From Trissonchulus latispiculum (Eukaryota; Nematoda; Enoplea; Enoplida; Ironidae), in contig JASAND010012690.1 in NCBI GenBank assembly GCA_030248195.1, positions 1 to 64,000 of the forward strand: a stretch of DNA of 64,000 bases. Reading direction: 5' to 3'. The position numbers and the translations under genes were made by a program. Shown here in pieces: positions 20,838-32,843 of the stretch; positions within the stretch are counted from its first letter, which is position 1, and each line of letters starts with the position of its first letter. The notes below the pieces were generated by a model. The model did not search any database, was not told the origin of the DNA, and saw nothing but the letters and a program-made list of their open reading frames with translations.

Positions 20838-21520
20838 TATACCAGAAATACTTACAGAGTTTAGAATTATTCTGCATAATTACAATTGACTACGATTATG
20901 GCTACGATCGGCAGAGAGCAATTAGAGGATTTGAAATTTTTTAAAATTCAAAAAATAATTTAAAAGAATTCTGAATTTTATTGCTTTGCTCAAGCATTTT
21001 GCAATTTATCAGATTATGCCTTTTCTCAAGACTGCGGAAAACAAAAAGTTTTCTCGTGATTTTTTTGATTATCACTGGTTGCCTTCCATATTGTATACAT
21101 AGAATAAAATAATAAATTTTAAGCCAAACGAGCATGAATGAGTGCCCGCCCACTTTTGTAGAATATATTTTCTGCCAAATATCAATATCATTAAGCCTTA
21201 TATATAATCGTTGGACTCTGCAGCTCGCAGTGTCTCGGTAATAATGGAATTTAGGTGATTCACACTGGTACACAAAAGCTAGACAGCTGTTTTCAGGCCT
21301 TTCGTCAAAAACAACGTAGAAAATCCACAATCGGTAAAATTTTAAATTTCAAGCTGGGCGAGCCGAGCCGAGCCGAGCCGACCCACTTTCAATATTTTTC
21401 CAAGCCGAGCCGAGCCGAGCCGGGTATGCCCGCGAGCCGAGCCGAGCCGACCACATTCTCTCCCGAGCCGAGCCAAGCCGAGCCGGAAAATCCCGGCTCG
21501 TCCTCATCTCTAGTCCATAT

Positions 21521-24500
21521 TATGAAAAGGCTCCAAGTCTCTACACTCTACAGCAGAGTCAAGACTCGTTCAAAGATTGGCTCAAGGACTATAACTGCCT
21601 GATCCCTATCCATAGAAAGCTGTTGCCAAGTGTTCAATGTTCAGATTCTTAATTGAATACCTTCTACCGTCTTTAAATACACACTAAAATATGAAATATT
21701 TGACATTTTTGAAGGCAAATGGTCATAAGCCGTCCGGGCAACCAGCCAATCAAGGATCGCTCACCGGCCGGTTGACTGGTCTGTCTACGGCCGACGGTCA
21801 GCCGGTCTGGACAGGGTCGGTGAGCACCATCCATCTCCACGCCACGGTGGAATTGCCAATGACGTCTTTGCCAATGAAAATGTAATTTTCAGAATATTTA
21901 CAGCTACAAAAATTTTAATGATTCAATTTTAAATAGGAAAACTAAATGGAAAGACTGGCCCGCGTCCTTAGAAAAGCCAAAAACAAATTTGGAAACAAAG
22001 GTGAACTGACCAAGGGTCAAGTAACCAAGTAACCACGTGACCAAGTCATTGTTGCTCAGTTAATATGAAAAGTTTTTAAAAGTTGAAAATTTACTCATTA
22101 GTATATGTTCACGGTCTCCCAATTTATGGCATGAGTCTATGTGTGTAATTTTGAAGCTAAGAATAAAAGCCAAGCAAAACAGCGTTTAGTTCAGAAACAG
22201 CATCAATTGTGCATATACAAAGTACAAAATAGGGCGCTGAACGTAAGTTTCCCATTACCACATATCCAACCTCTAGCTTTGACCGCGATCCCTGGCTTCT
22301 CCAATTTTGGTGACCAATTCAATTGCATGAAGAAAAGACAAAAATCCCTTAAAAATGGTTAAACTAACTTGCACATTACAGAAATCTCATAATTTGTACA
22401 TTTGTTCCGCAGATTTTGGACTTCTTCAAATAAAGAATTTTCCACACCGTCTAAGCAGCTTGATATTCTCTACATATAATTAATTTTGGCTAATTGTAAA
22501 AGAGAGCACCCTAGATACCACACCTGGGCAATGGTGGGTGGCCACCCCAGGTATCACGCAGAACGCATGTAGCCGCATTTTGACGTATGTTCCATTAACA
22601 CACCCACTGCTTGAGTCAGACCCGAAAGTCTTTGCGGTCTTGCGTAAATTATAGTGTAGTTGACGCAAGAAAATAATTTTTCACTTGTCCTAGAATCTGT
22701 TAACTTCGGTGAGCGGGCGGGAAGCAGACTAACCATTACAAGTCTTCTACAGATTGAGTAGATTCAGGCCAATTTTTTTGCTGTGCTAAGGCTACGTACG
22801 TGGATTTTAGCACAAAATTACTCACTAATCACGCTGAAAGTGGGCAGTTTTTACGCTCCAGATTCACTTTCACGGTGTTTTCCGAAAACACTCCGAAATT
22901 CCACCCCTCCTCTTTGAAGCTTGTTTTTCAGATATGCTAGATACCCTAGTCTCTCTCATCTCCAAATCTTACATCGAGGCTTGAGGGGCTCTGCTCTTGA
23001 CATCATTTTCTACTGAAACTGTCCATGCCATCATTATCTAGATTCTTCAATTATTCGTTGCACTCCTGCGCGAATAAAGAATGCGTGGTTCGACTACTGG
23101 TATGTTACCATGGTTTATGTTACAGTGCCCAACAGTGTCTATTATACGAGATAAGGAATCAGCAGAGAATTCGTGAGTTGTGAAAGCTAGTTTCCTTTTC
23201 ATCAAAGGTAGTAGCCAATCATTTTGTGAGAAAACTTTACCAGTGGAAGCCACGAAAGCTCGTGTGAAATTCACTGTTTCAAACTGCGGTAATTCCACCA
23301 TATTTGGAGTAATTATTTTAACGTTTCTGTTGATTATCTTTTTAGAGGTGTAGGCTCAAAACTAGCTTATTTGAGTTTAATGAATAATACTGAAAATGTC
23401 TTGCTGGCTTGAGGCGCGTTAATTAGAAGCCTGAAAGCTATCGACTGCTGATATCATGGGAATAGCTTTAGCTTAACTTAAAGCTTTCTCCTGAAAGACT
23501 CAGTTTATAGCCCTCGCTTTTACTCCTAAAGTCCTAATGCTTATACATTACATACACTCCCACAAACTGTCTGCTTTTTATCAACCGGAAATGTGTCATA
23601 TTTGACACTGAAATGTTACCAATTCAGAAATCAGACTTAGAGACATCTGTTCTTGGCAGTAGGTCTGAAGTAAACATTTCAACTGGTTAATATTCTGGTT
23701 ATTTCGAGTTGCTCAAAGGCTCAGATCCGTCTCAGTCTATTTATTCAATATTGATAAACAGAGATTCTTTTTGGTGTTTAATTCTGTTAATAAGGATCTG
23801 TAGTACTTATTGTATGCAATGTGGTGAGCTATCAACCTGTGCTCCCTTATCATTGTAATTTGGGGCCACACCATTTAGATAAAACTACGCTTTCTTAAAG
23901 TAGGATTTGTATTCTGATAACTGATCTATCTGGATGCTCTACGTGAAATGAGCTAAGAAACTGATTGTTGAGATTAAGCTAGATTAGGATGCTACTGAGA
24001 TTTGAGTCTATTGATAGCTTTTTTTGCAAGTGGCTCAGCATTATTGTGGCTCTTCTTGTGAACCGAAAAATGCTGCTCTCCGCAGACCGTTTCTACATAC
24101 GGACAAGAGACGGAGAAGCAAAGACCATGGACAGAAAACATGGTTCCTAAGCCAAGACTGCCGTGGGGTTATTTAAGTCACCCCCAAGGCAACTGTAGTC
24201 GTTTGCACCGACCACAATTGCCCCCCGCTTGACAACAGTGACGAAGATGGCTGAAAACTGTTTGGCTTGCTCGGTAGCAGTGGGTAAAGAAGAAATGGCT
24301 GCAGAAAGGAGTCGGGGGGAATGGTTGCACATCTATGTGAATTGAGTTCAATTAATAAGGAGAAATAGCTTTGTCTGAACAGTTTATAGCTTTACACAAT
24401 ATATTACATTTCAACCCTATTGCTTTGAGGAGGTTCCATGAATTCCTGTAACCTTTGAACAGCGTCAAATTTAAGTGGTTTCCAAATATACCAAATTTAC

Positions 24501-24696
24501 TCAAATAACCATTTTAATGTCAGCCTTGACACATTCTTCTTAAAACATCTATAAAAGTTTAAAATGCTATGAACTTATCTTTTTTAGCCCAACCGCTTCG
24601 CTTCGTGGTAGATGAGATCTCTCTATTGATAGTTTGCATAGCTGCAATGCATCTGCAGTAGCTTCACAATAGATAGTATACTTTATCTCCTGATTT
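21521..24696. other. Intergenic, nothing firm
   Basis: A GC-rich patch at 21745-21840 has complementary ends (GCTCACCG...CGGTGAGC) and could be a remnant of another inverted-repeat element. A minus-strand frame at 23301-23047 (84 codons) has no recognised domain. Nothing else is supported. Confidence 0.45.
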
Positions 24697-24704
24697 AGCA
24701 GAAT

Positions 24705-25464
24705 ACAGAGTTGGCGCCGGGTCCGGGTCCAACCTTAGGACCCGCGGGTCCGGGTACCCGCGGGTCCGAATCCGGAACCGGGTCCAAAATACTGAAGAAA
24801 ACTGGACTTTGGTACATTTAGGGAAGTTAAAACATTTTAACTTGTTCATTTGTTTTCCAATAAAAGTTGGGTGTACCATGTGTTAAGCATTGAGATACAA
24901 TGTTTAATAGATGCCTAGCTGAGGTCTTTCTAATCTATGTTGCTCTGCTGGGCTAGAAACAAAATTTGTAACTAGAATTGGAAGTAGAAATATGATAACT
25001 CGAATTAATAAATTAGCGTAAAATTTTGCAATGCACGCAAAAGTAAATTTAGTAAGCAAGCTCATTTAGGCTCAAGGAAATTATTTTCAAATACAGGCCA
25101 CCAAAAATTCGTTCACCTTCTTTCCTCCAGAGCAATCATAACTTATCATAAGGACAGTCTCCCACTGTTTCTGGACTCATGACAAAAAACTGCTACTAAT
25201 ATCCAAACGAGATCCCAATTTTGTTGTTAGCCCTAACACTCAAAGCGTAAAGCGTAAAATAAATTCTACCTAAAGCTTATCACAGGTTTAACTCACACTA
25301 TTACAGTAGTAAAGTTGCATTAAAATTTAAGACTGCAGTGAAGGTTTGAAATGCAGACTGGTTTTTTTTAGATCCGGGTACCCGGATCCGGGCCTGGACG
25401 GGTCCGGGTCCGCCCTAACGGGTCCGGGTCCGGACCGGGTCTGAAATTTTGACCCGGAGCCAAC
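24705..25464. mobile_element. hAT-type non-autonomous transposon with GGGTCCG arrays
   Basis: An exact 8-bp duplication AGCAGAAT (24697-24704 and 25465-25472) flanks ends GTTGGCGCCGGGTCC (left, from 24710 after ACAGA) and GACCCGGAGCCAAC (right, to 25464). The right end lacks about five terminal bases present on the left. Arrays of GGGTCCG and GGGTACCC lie at 24714-24785 and 25374-25455. It is the same family as 14521-15189. No protein is encoded. Confidence 0.78.
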
Positions 25465-25472
25465 AGCAGAAT

Positions 25473-27815
25473 TCTTTGTTCACTGCTACGCAGACAAAGG
25501 ATTAATGCGGTGTCTGTGACTACTCTTTAGCAACAGATAGTAACGACAGAACACTAACGGATCAGAAACCAAGAGACAATAATTTCTTTTCAATATTTTA
25601 AACCTATTTTAGCCTTCCCCATTCTTTAGCGTCACAACATTTCCCTCTTTCTTTTGAAAAACTCTTTAAAGTTAGTCCAAATATTGTCTACGGATAAAAT
25701 ATGTATCATACCGGGCATTGTGTCGCAGCGGTGCACGTCTGTTCTGCCCGAGACACTAATAGCGTTCTGGAAAATTAAATTCCTTGACGACAGTGATGAA
25801 CACTGGTCAACCTACGTGGACCTACGTGATCAATTTCTCATAGCTAATGATATTCAAGAAAAAAACGGAAATCCTGTAATAATTGGATTGGATACAACAG
25901 CTAAACTGTAAAGTTTTCCGAAATTTGCCTATCCTGGTAGTGAAGCCACTTTTCTTCCTCTTTTGGGCAGCAACTAGCTTGACACAATTTCTTTACACGG
26001 AACAACAGAGTGGCACCTAATTCCGCTCAAGCTAGCTCAGTACATAATGACTGCTTCCCTCAGCCCAAAAAGCAGCTCACAAGGGACAGACGGTGTGAAC
26101 CGGTGTGTGCGAGGACGCACTCTGGGAAGCCTGAAAAGTTGTATCCTGTGCAAACCAAATTTGGTATGAAGTCACGGTGAATGGGCGTAACCGTTTCAGA
26201 CAACGAGGCCTGTTGCGGGTTTTGTGAACAGTAAGAAAGTACTAGACAAGGGAAATGCATTCTAAAGAAGGGGAAATGCATTCTAAAGAAGGGGAAAGCT
26301 GATATAAGCAAACCAACTAATGACGTTGTATTTAAATATAAAGTTTCGTTTCGAAAATAGTTTCCAGTTTTGAAATGATCCTATGCTATAGTTTCTTGTC
26401 ATATAATGAAAGAAAGTGACTTAAAAATATAAATCCGATATCATATATATACGGTAGCGCAAATGTGATTCTCCAATTGACTACACGACAAGTAATGGTC
26501 GGAGGATCTGTCGCTCAATAGATAACGGACCTGGCTGTCAGGAAGCCTCGCCAAACTATAAAGTTATACAAACAATTATGATAATCCTACCTGCCTAAGC
26601 TAGCAACTAGCCTAACCTACCAAAATAACAAGGCCGTAAAGTAAGTGATTTAATAAACGTACGTACATACAGTGGGCGTAAGCCCCGACAGATAGTGAAT
26701 CCCAGACAAACAGAACACACACAACAAATACAAATAAACCTTGAGGTTGAATGAACCCAGGGGGTACACCCCAGGGGGAGAGCGTAGGTGTAGAGGGGAC
26801 CCTGGAGCAAATACCCAAACGAAAGTAGGTGGTAATCGGGCGACCGAGGAGCGATTATAACCGACTGGAGTTGGGAAAAAACTAACACAACTGATGTGTG
26901 GGGAGTTTTCAAGGGAGACCACCAAACTGGGCGGGGCTTAGAAAACCCACCTCCCCCCCAACCAGCAGTTGACATGCGCATACAACGCCCCCAAGTTTGA
27001 TCACCTACCCAATAGTTACACCCCACCTATCAACACCTCCCCGATCAGCCAAATAGAATGATGACGTTAGCTAAGCCAAACGCTAGCTAAGACCGAAAAA
27101 GTATTGGGCGTGTAACAACATTGTGACAATACATAAATGAATAATTTACATACCATCTCTACAATGCTTGTCTTGAGATACTGACTGGGTGGACTTGTAA
27201 GTTGCTGAACTGAGTACCCAAACTTTTAATTAAAGTTGGAAAATTATGGAGAGCGGAAAGCAAAAGACATGAGGGCTTGACCGTTTTCCTGCTGCAGTTC
27301 GTCTCCAGCCTGCCTAGTTGGATAACGCTTAAGCTAGAGGTTCGGACTCGCGTGTTTTGGCTTTAAAAGCACATTTGTCGTTGAAATGCATTCAAATCTG
27401 CTACAATAACATCATTTATGCTGACAAACATTTCAGAAAAGTGAAGGCGTGGAAATATGACTATTGGAGAAACTAGCTTTAATCCGCCATAACCGCACTT
27501 GGTCACCTTACAAGAGCGAACTTGTAGGCATTCGAATTGTCTCGCCAGGGCGGGGGGTGGGGGGTTTTCGGGGGGTGTTTGGGGCGAGGGACAAATACTC
27601 TAGTATATAAATTATTTAGTTTTCTTTTTCATAATCCGGGGGGTTTTTTTTGATATGGCAGGTAACCGGATATAGACCGGATATGATCATTTTACCGGAT
27701 TCTCCTCCTCCTGAGGTTTCTAAAAATATATACTTTATATAGACTAACTTCAAAGGTTAACTCAGGACAAGCGCTCACAGTTCGGTTCCAAGAATTTTTG
27801 GTCAGACTTTAGTTT
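25473..27815. other. Intergenic, nothing firm
   Basis: An 85-codon plus-strand frame (25654-25911) and overlapping minus-strand frames at 26607-27026 have no recognised domain. The C/G-skewed composition at 26750-27010 may mark an old element, but no boundaries were found. Confidence 0.4.
27548..27590 (+). other. Guanine-run tract, possible G-quadruplex
   Basis: Four or more runs of four to six G occur within about 40 bases on the plus strand (GGGCGGGGGGTGGGGGG, TTTTC, GGGGGG, TGTTT, GGGG). This meets the usual pattern for an intramolecular quadruplex. It lies about 230 bp outside the left LTR of the giant element. Confidence 0.6.
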
Positions 27816-27818
27816 CAG

Positions 27819-29350
27819 TGTAATAAAATTGGGGTCTACTAGTCTTGTTCACAGTATGTTAGAGCACTGGTTCAACTCCTTTTGGCCTCCCAAAACCACT
27901 ATATTAATGCAAGCACGATACCAGGGGTTCACTGTTAAGATACTTAATCACTAGCAACTTCACTCCTAATAAAATGCTCTAGTCCCTAACTAGAATCCCC
28001 TTCAAAATTAGTCGTTAATGTTTTACAATGGTTTAATTAGCTAACAGATATCAACGAGCCTAGGTAAATCATTAAACACAAAATATAGTTACTCAACACC
28101 CGACACAAGAATACAAGCAGAGTAATATCAACAATGGCAGACAAGATACGTCACAGTCAAAGGTAGCGTTATTCCAAAGTAGACCATAATTAATGTTTCA
28201 GTACAACAATCAAGACTTTGTGCATTTACACTTTTTGCTTGTTTTTATAAAAGGATTGATCAACCTATCCTAATTTTTTCATGAATAGCTCCAAGAATCA
28301 AAAGATCACTCGCTCAGTATCTTTCGCTCGCTTTGAGCACTCTAAACATACCGTTCACAGTACCTTACTGAAGATCCAACTGCAGAGTCCACGAAGATGG
28401 GTAGGTCGTCCCAGGTCAGGTAAGAAGCTGATTAAAGGCAGAAAAGTGATCACAGAATGGTAGAAATGCAGAGTAAAAAGACAGGAGACTGGACAGAGAA
28501 AAACGGGTAAGAGAGACTGGTTGGCAACGTACAAAGCAAGATTCACTAAGCTCCTTCCGAGAGCAAGGTCTTCGCGACCAAATCCAAGGCTATCTCCAGC
28601 CACCGGCGTACAGCCGAAAATACAGATCAGAACAAGCGCACACAGTGAGACCGATAAAAACCACTATCCTTGTTGCCTGCCAACCAGAAACTGAAGTCCT
28701 GTCCTCCTTTCGAACTGAGCTTCAGCCAAAACCCTGTTAGAGGGCGTTCTAGTCTTTTTGAGTGTCCAATCCCTGCTTTCTACCGTATTCCTGTTTGTGT
28801 CGGTTCTCTTTGTTTTCGGAGAGAGAACCGACCCAGCATGACGTCAAAAAGGCTTACGTAACTTTTGGGGTCAACTTTGATTGCTTTAACACTTTTCTCA
28901 AGGCTCCGTTTAGACGATCTTCCTTTAATTTTCCTTTCAAGAAAGCACTCAGGGGGAAACCCAGATAACGTCACAAAACACTTAGCGCCAGCAATTTCTC
29001 CAACAATCACACAAAAGGAACAGTTCTGGACAGTATATACAAAATTGTTCACCAACCCTCATCAGACCAAGAATTCAAATTTTAGGTAGCTATGGTCAAA
29101 TTAGTGCCAAAAAGAGAAATCAAAATATTCAACTAGCTAGGTCTCAAAATCTCATCAAATCTTATCAATTCTTCACAACAAATCCACAGATATTCTCAAA
29201 CTTTCACAACAATTGTTACCAACAACTATTACCAAGCAATAGGCATCAATATTGACAATTACTGAATAATATGAATGATCTCTTAAAAATCTCATCATTA
29301 TTTTCTTTTAAGAACCTCAATGCTAGTAAGCAGAATTTGCTGCCTCCACA
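27819..29350 (-). repeat. 3' LTR of giant element
   Basis: 1532 bp. Compared by eye with 43868-45400 it shows about 14 substitutions and one T-run indel. Short frames inside it are mirrored in the other LTR and have no recognisable content. Confidence 0.93.
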
Positions 29351-29367
29351 CTCCACTCCACAAAAAA
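29351..29367 (-). promoter_or_regulatory. Polypurine-like tract next to 3' LTR
   Basis: The minus strand reads GTGGAGTGGAG directly before the LTR's TGTGGAGG. It is purine-rich with isolated T residues, a modest match to a plus-strand priming tract. Confidence 0.4.
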
Positions 29368-29579
29368 TGGGGGAAAGTTCGACTAGGGGGGAAAATTTTT
29401 CGAAACAAAAACAACAGCATTCAGTCCAAACAGATTCATAATAGCGATCAGTCAACATTGAACAAAGTGTACAGCAGAGCTCAAACCTAGGTAATCACAG
29501 TAAAAATCAGTACAAACGGTATAATCAAAGTCACAATACTATTTTCTTTGTCGATGGCAGGTGGCGATGGTGCATACAG

Positions 29580-30014
29580 TCAATATCGGTTACAGTTCAG
29601 TCGTGGTAGTAGAGGTGGTAGCAGTGGTAGTGATATTGGCCGGAACAGTTCATACATCGGCCAGGAAGAGGTGGGCGCAGGCATGCAGCCCCGGGGACTA
29701 GAGATTCCAGTTGGGCAAGCTGGTGCGGGCATTGCACACAGCCGACGGTAGAGATTCGGAGGGGGGTCCAGACGGGCAGACACCAGGGCAGAGAGTGTGC
29801 CACTGGTCAGGGAAGTCAGCGGGCGCCGACGTGGGGAACGGAGATGAGCCGGACTCTGGAGATAGTGAGAGCCGGTGGTGATGATAAAGACGGTGCTGGA
29901 AGGTGAGCGGAAACAGTCAGACGGTGCAGCAGGAGAACGGTGCATCAGCCAGAGAATCGAACCACAGACCAACCGAACGAGCACAACCATGCCAAACTGA
30001 CCAGAAAAAACCAC
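29580..30014 (-). CDS. Possible small accessory frame
   Basis: The frame has 144 codons near the 3' LTR. Residues 5-25 are hydrophobic (MVVLVRLVCGSILWLM) and could be a signal peptide; the rest is Pro/Ser/Arg-rich low complexity with several Cys. No family is recognised. A plus-strand frame overlaps it, so chance is possible. The rest of 29368-31302 shows no supported gene. Confidence 0.25.
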   Translation of the reverse strand: MVFSGQFGMVVLVRLVCGSILWLMHRSPAAPSDCFRSPSSTVFIITTGSHYLQSPAHLRSPRRRPLTSLTSGTLSALVSARLDPPPNLYRRLCAMPAPACPTGISSPRGCMPAPTSSWPMYELFRPISLPLLPPLLPRLNCNRY

Positions 30015-31302
30015 TGATAGAAAGCAGCCTATAATTAGAACATTGTCCGGAATAAGTAAACAGTTATTACAAATAGAGACAGAAATAATGCATTACGAGA
30101 TACCCTTATACAACCAGTTAGGAGATACAAATTCACTCATTAACGCTTAAGAACTGGTAACTCAAGACTTGCAGTAACAACCAAAAAAATCAAGAAAGCC
30201 TAGGGCTCATTTCATTGCAGTTCGTTAGTAGAAATCAGAATTATGAGATTCACAAGAAAGCTAACAGCACTACCGTTAGGTCTAATTCTATGTCGATTGC
30301 AAACTAAAACCCAGAAAGCTAATTCAAATAAATAGTCAAATCCACTAAGATTCAAGAATAATAACCTAGGATTAAGCAGACTTCAACCAGTTAAGTGCCA
30401 CAGAGATACAAGTAGACAGAAAACAAAACGTTAAGTGAAACTCAGTTAGTTGTCGTTAGTTTGCTCTTGAATTGTGTTGCAGGCCAAACAAGCCCTTCCG
30501 ATCCAGGATCCATAGAAATCTCTTGACGGTGGTGGCATACCAAAAAACTTCAGTTTAAAAAGGAAAGCTGAAACTAGTAGAAACATGGGCACGGAGGAAC
30601 AGTAACTGCTAATCACACGGTTTTATTCTTGCTACTGTATTGTTTATAATTTTAGGATCATTCCAGAGAGAACATCTTGCCTAATCATCATCATCATAAG
30701 TGCGTTTCAATCTTCAAATCAACCTCAACAGCCACATTGTAGATACATTAACGACAGTGCAAACCAGAGCAATAAAGTGTGCAACCCTACTAGATAACGG
30801 TCAGAACAGTGCAACATTCAGTGTTCAACAGTCAGCGTTCACAAGTTTGGTGTGGTGTATTTCAGCATTCTGATCTTGTTCTGCGTAGCATGACAGTTGC
30901 TGAAAGGGGGACCAGGGAATCACTCGGTCCGGTTGTAGCTAACCGTACGTTCAAGGGGCGTGGGGATCCTGGGAAAACTGTCATACTACGTTCTGTGCAT
31001 GCATCCTTCTCTTCATCTGCTAAACATCAACAATCATCAACAATTAACATGTAGCGGTGGCCTGGTACATTCTCGGTCTTAATTATTTCTGCTTCACCCT
31101 CAGTACCCATTGGGGGAAGGGGACGGGGATCAACATGCAGCTCAACAGATATGTGCGCTAGGGGAAAGGGCAGGGATCATTCACTAGACACAGCAGAAAA
31201 TTCAACAAACATCACTTTTTGATCATCACTCACGCTTCATAATCGCTATAAAAGTAATCAGAAAACAGCTCTAGTACCAGCCACGAGGCCCAAACAGTTT
31301 AC

Positions 31303-32133
31303 CTAAAATTCATGCGACATGATGTTAGCAGGCAACATAGGATGTGAACCAGGCAAAGCATGCAACAGAAAAGACACCAAAGCAGGCATTTTGTTGTCAG
31401 GGAATGCACGACCAGACACACACCAACTGGGGTGCTCATATAAAATTAGAGTACAAGAACTGCCACACAGACGGTTAGGGCAACGAAAAATGGCATTCCG
31501 AGCGGGAAAAAGCTCTGACACAGCTTTTTGCAGGCGAGACTTAACTGAAAAGGATGCAAACTGAAGATGAATAGGGGCCGGGAGAAACTTAATGGGGACA
31601 CCATAAAACGATAACTTAAACTTCCAAAAACAAGACAAACAGAGGACGGAGCACAGAGTGAGAATCTCTGGCCCAAACAGAGAGGTTACCTTGCCGGGGA
31701 CAAAAAGCTTGGTGGTGGTGGGGGCCGTATATACCCAATCCTGGTAGGGGGACATCCGCAGTTCCGCGGGCAGGGTAGACTGGTCACGCTCCGGCCCGCG
31801 CTGTTCCACGGTGACGGTGGAGGCGGCGTGGGTAGGAGGACCAGGATAGTACACGAGCAGTTGTTTGGCCTGAGGTCCTGGTGGGAAGGAAGGGGACGTA
31901 CAGATGGCGGAATCCGCGGAAACTACGGATTCCCTGTCAGAGTCATCCAGGTCCAGGCAATCGGAGGACCAATCACTATCTTCAGACTTCTGATCGCAGG
32001 GGTGGGGCCACTCATAGACAGGTCCACAGATAAAGGCCATGACTCTATAACAATTAGACAAAACATGAAGAATGTTATGACAATCGGCACAAGGACAAGA
32101 TTTTTTGGGACGTAGACAAGGGACAAGAGACAA
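31303..32133 (-). CDS. Unknown CxxC/CPNxxC protein B of giant element
   Basis: The frame has 276 codons starting 42 bases after protein A ends, in a different frame. The N-terminus is Cys-rich (CPCADC near 13-18) and is followed by an acidic Ser/Asp stretch (50-75). The C-terminal half matches protein A: LCLSCFW (C165, C168), KFKLSFYGVPI, FRCPNRLC (C218, C223) and a downstream Gly-x-x-Phe. The spacing between Cys pairs is similar (49 versus 46 residues). The shared part suggests duplication and divergence; the extra acidic and Cys-rich N-terminus is unique to B. Function unknown. Confidence 0.75.
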   Translation of the reverse strand: MSLVPCLRPKKSCPCADCHNILHVLSNCYRVMAFICGPVYEWPHPCDQKSEDSDWSSDCLDLDDSDRESVVSADSAICTSPSFPPGPQAKQLLVYYPGPPTHAASTVTVEQRGPERDQSTLPAELRMSPYQDWVYTAPTTTKLFVPGKVTSLFGPEILTLCSVLCLSCFWKFKLSFYGVPIKFLPAPIHLQFASFSVKSRLQKAVSELFPARNAIFRCPNRLCGSSCTLILYEHPSWCVSGRAFPDNKMPALVSFLLHALPGSHPMLPANIMSHEF

Positions 32134-32174
32134 AACTAAGGAACGAACAGAAAATAACTTGTAACTAAACTTAA

Positions 32175-32843
32175 CTAAACGGGAATAATTCTATAGCTAC
32201 ACCGTACACCAGAAATACCAATAATATTGGGACAATAACCAGGCGGATCCTCGCCTGTACGCATGCGAAAATCATAAATATCGGACGGTAGGTACTGTGA
32301 CAAACGAATAGCGACATCACGCAACGCTCCTATAGCTTCGTTGGACAGAACGGTAAAACCCTTGCCTAGAGGCCAACCATCAAGTTCTTGAAGCAACACA
32401 ACATATACAGACTGGCACTTAACATTGGGACAACGAAATACACCACCACCATACGAGGGTTCAAAAGCACGAAAATACTTTTTAGTTAGCACACTTGACT
32501 GGCGCACTTCGTCACTTACGGGGAACACAGTTATAGGAACTCCATAATAACTTAAACCAAACCTCCAGTAACATTCAGTACAAATTAGAGTAGCAACTTG
32601 GGCGACTTGAGGGCCAACTAGGTTTATCCGTTTATTAACTTCGAACATCTGTAATTTTGTAGGGTCAGTAAAGATATCCACAGTTCCACGCAGCATTCTC
32701 AATCCATCAGGCATACAATCATAATCACGGTAGGGACCTCGCATGTGTAGGGGACAAACCAGCGGCAATGGCGCTGGGGGAGTGTTATCAGCAGGGTCAC
32801 GCTCAGGTGACGGACTCGAGTTACCAGGCACTTTGGGGGCCAT
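32175..32843 (-). CDS. Unknown CxxC/CPNxxC protein A of giant element
   Basis: The frame has 222 codons starting 0.7 kb beyond the OTU stop. No known family was recognised. A Pro-rich N-terminus leads to a domain with CTEC (C88, C91), then YWRFGLSYYGVPI, and later FRCPNVKC (C138, C143). The two Cys pairs suggest a zinc-ribbon-like fold. The same arrangement recurs in the next frame (32133-31303), so the two are paralogues. No signal peptide or membrane segment is apparent. Its position 3' of pol is where accessory genes of complex retroelements usually sit. Confidence 0.75.
   Translation of the reverse strand: MAPKVPGNSSPSPERDPADNTPPAPLPLVCPLHMRGPYRDYDCMPDGLRMLRGTVDIFTDPTKLQMFEVNKRINLVGPQVAQVATLICTECYWRFGLSYYGVPITVFPVSDEVRQSSVLTKKYFRAFEPSYGGGVFRCPNVKCQSVYVVLLQELDGWPLGKGFTVLSNEAIGALRDVAIRLSQYLPSDIYDFRMRTGEDPPGYCPNIIGISGVRCSYRIIPV

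Larger units (their letters stand above)
19009..21512. mobile_element. hAT-type non-autonomous transposon with GAGCC arrays, split by an LTR element
   Basis: The terminal repeats TAGAGATGAGGA (19009-19020) and TCCTCATCTCTA (21501-21512) are perfect, and the flanks GTCCACAT (19001-19008) and GTCCATAT (21513-21520) match at 7 of 8 bases. Both ends carry GAGCC-unit arrays (19027-19170 and 21360-21500) in inverted orientation. The core is interrupted by the LTR element at 19549-20837, leaving about 1.2 kb of hAT-type DNA. No transposase was found. Confidence 0.85.

Noticed and set aside
20941..21330. 129-codon minus-strand frame within the hAT-type element as a transposase
   Set aside because: It is AT-rich with no hAT dimerisation or catalytic motifs and no similarity between its pieces and known families.
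26534..27117. Solo LTR
   Set aside because: TG...CA-like limits could be imagined, but no target duplication or second copy was found in the window.
28281..29089. Several short open frames in the LTR, mirrored at 44331-45139
   Set aside because: They are duplicated only because they lie in both LTRs, overlap on opposite strands and have no domain or codon signal.
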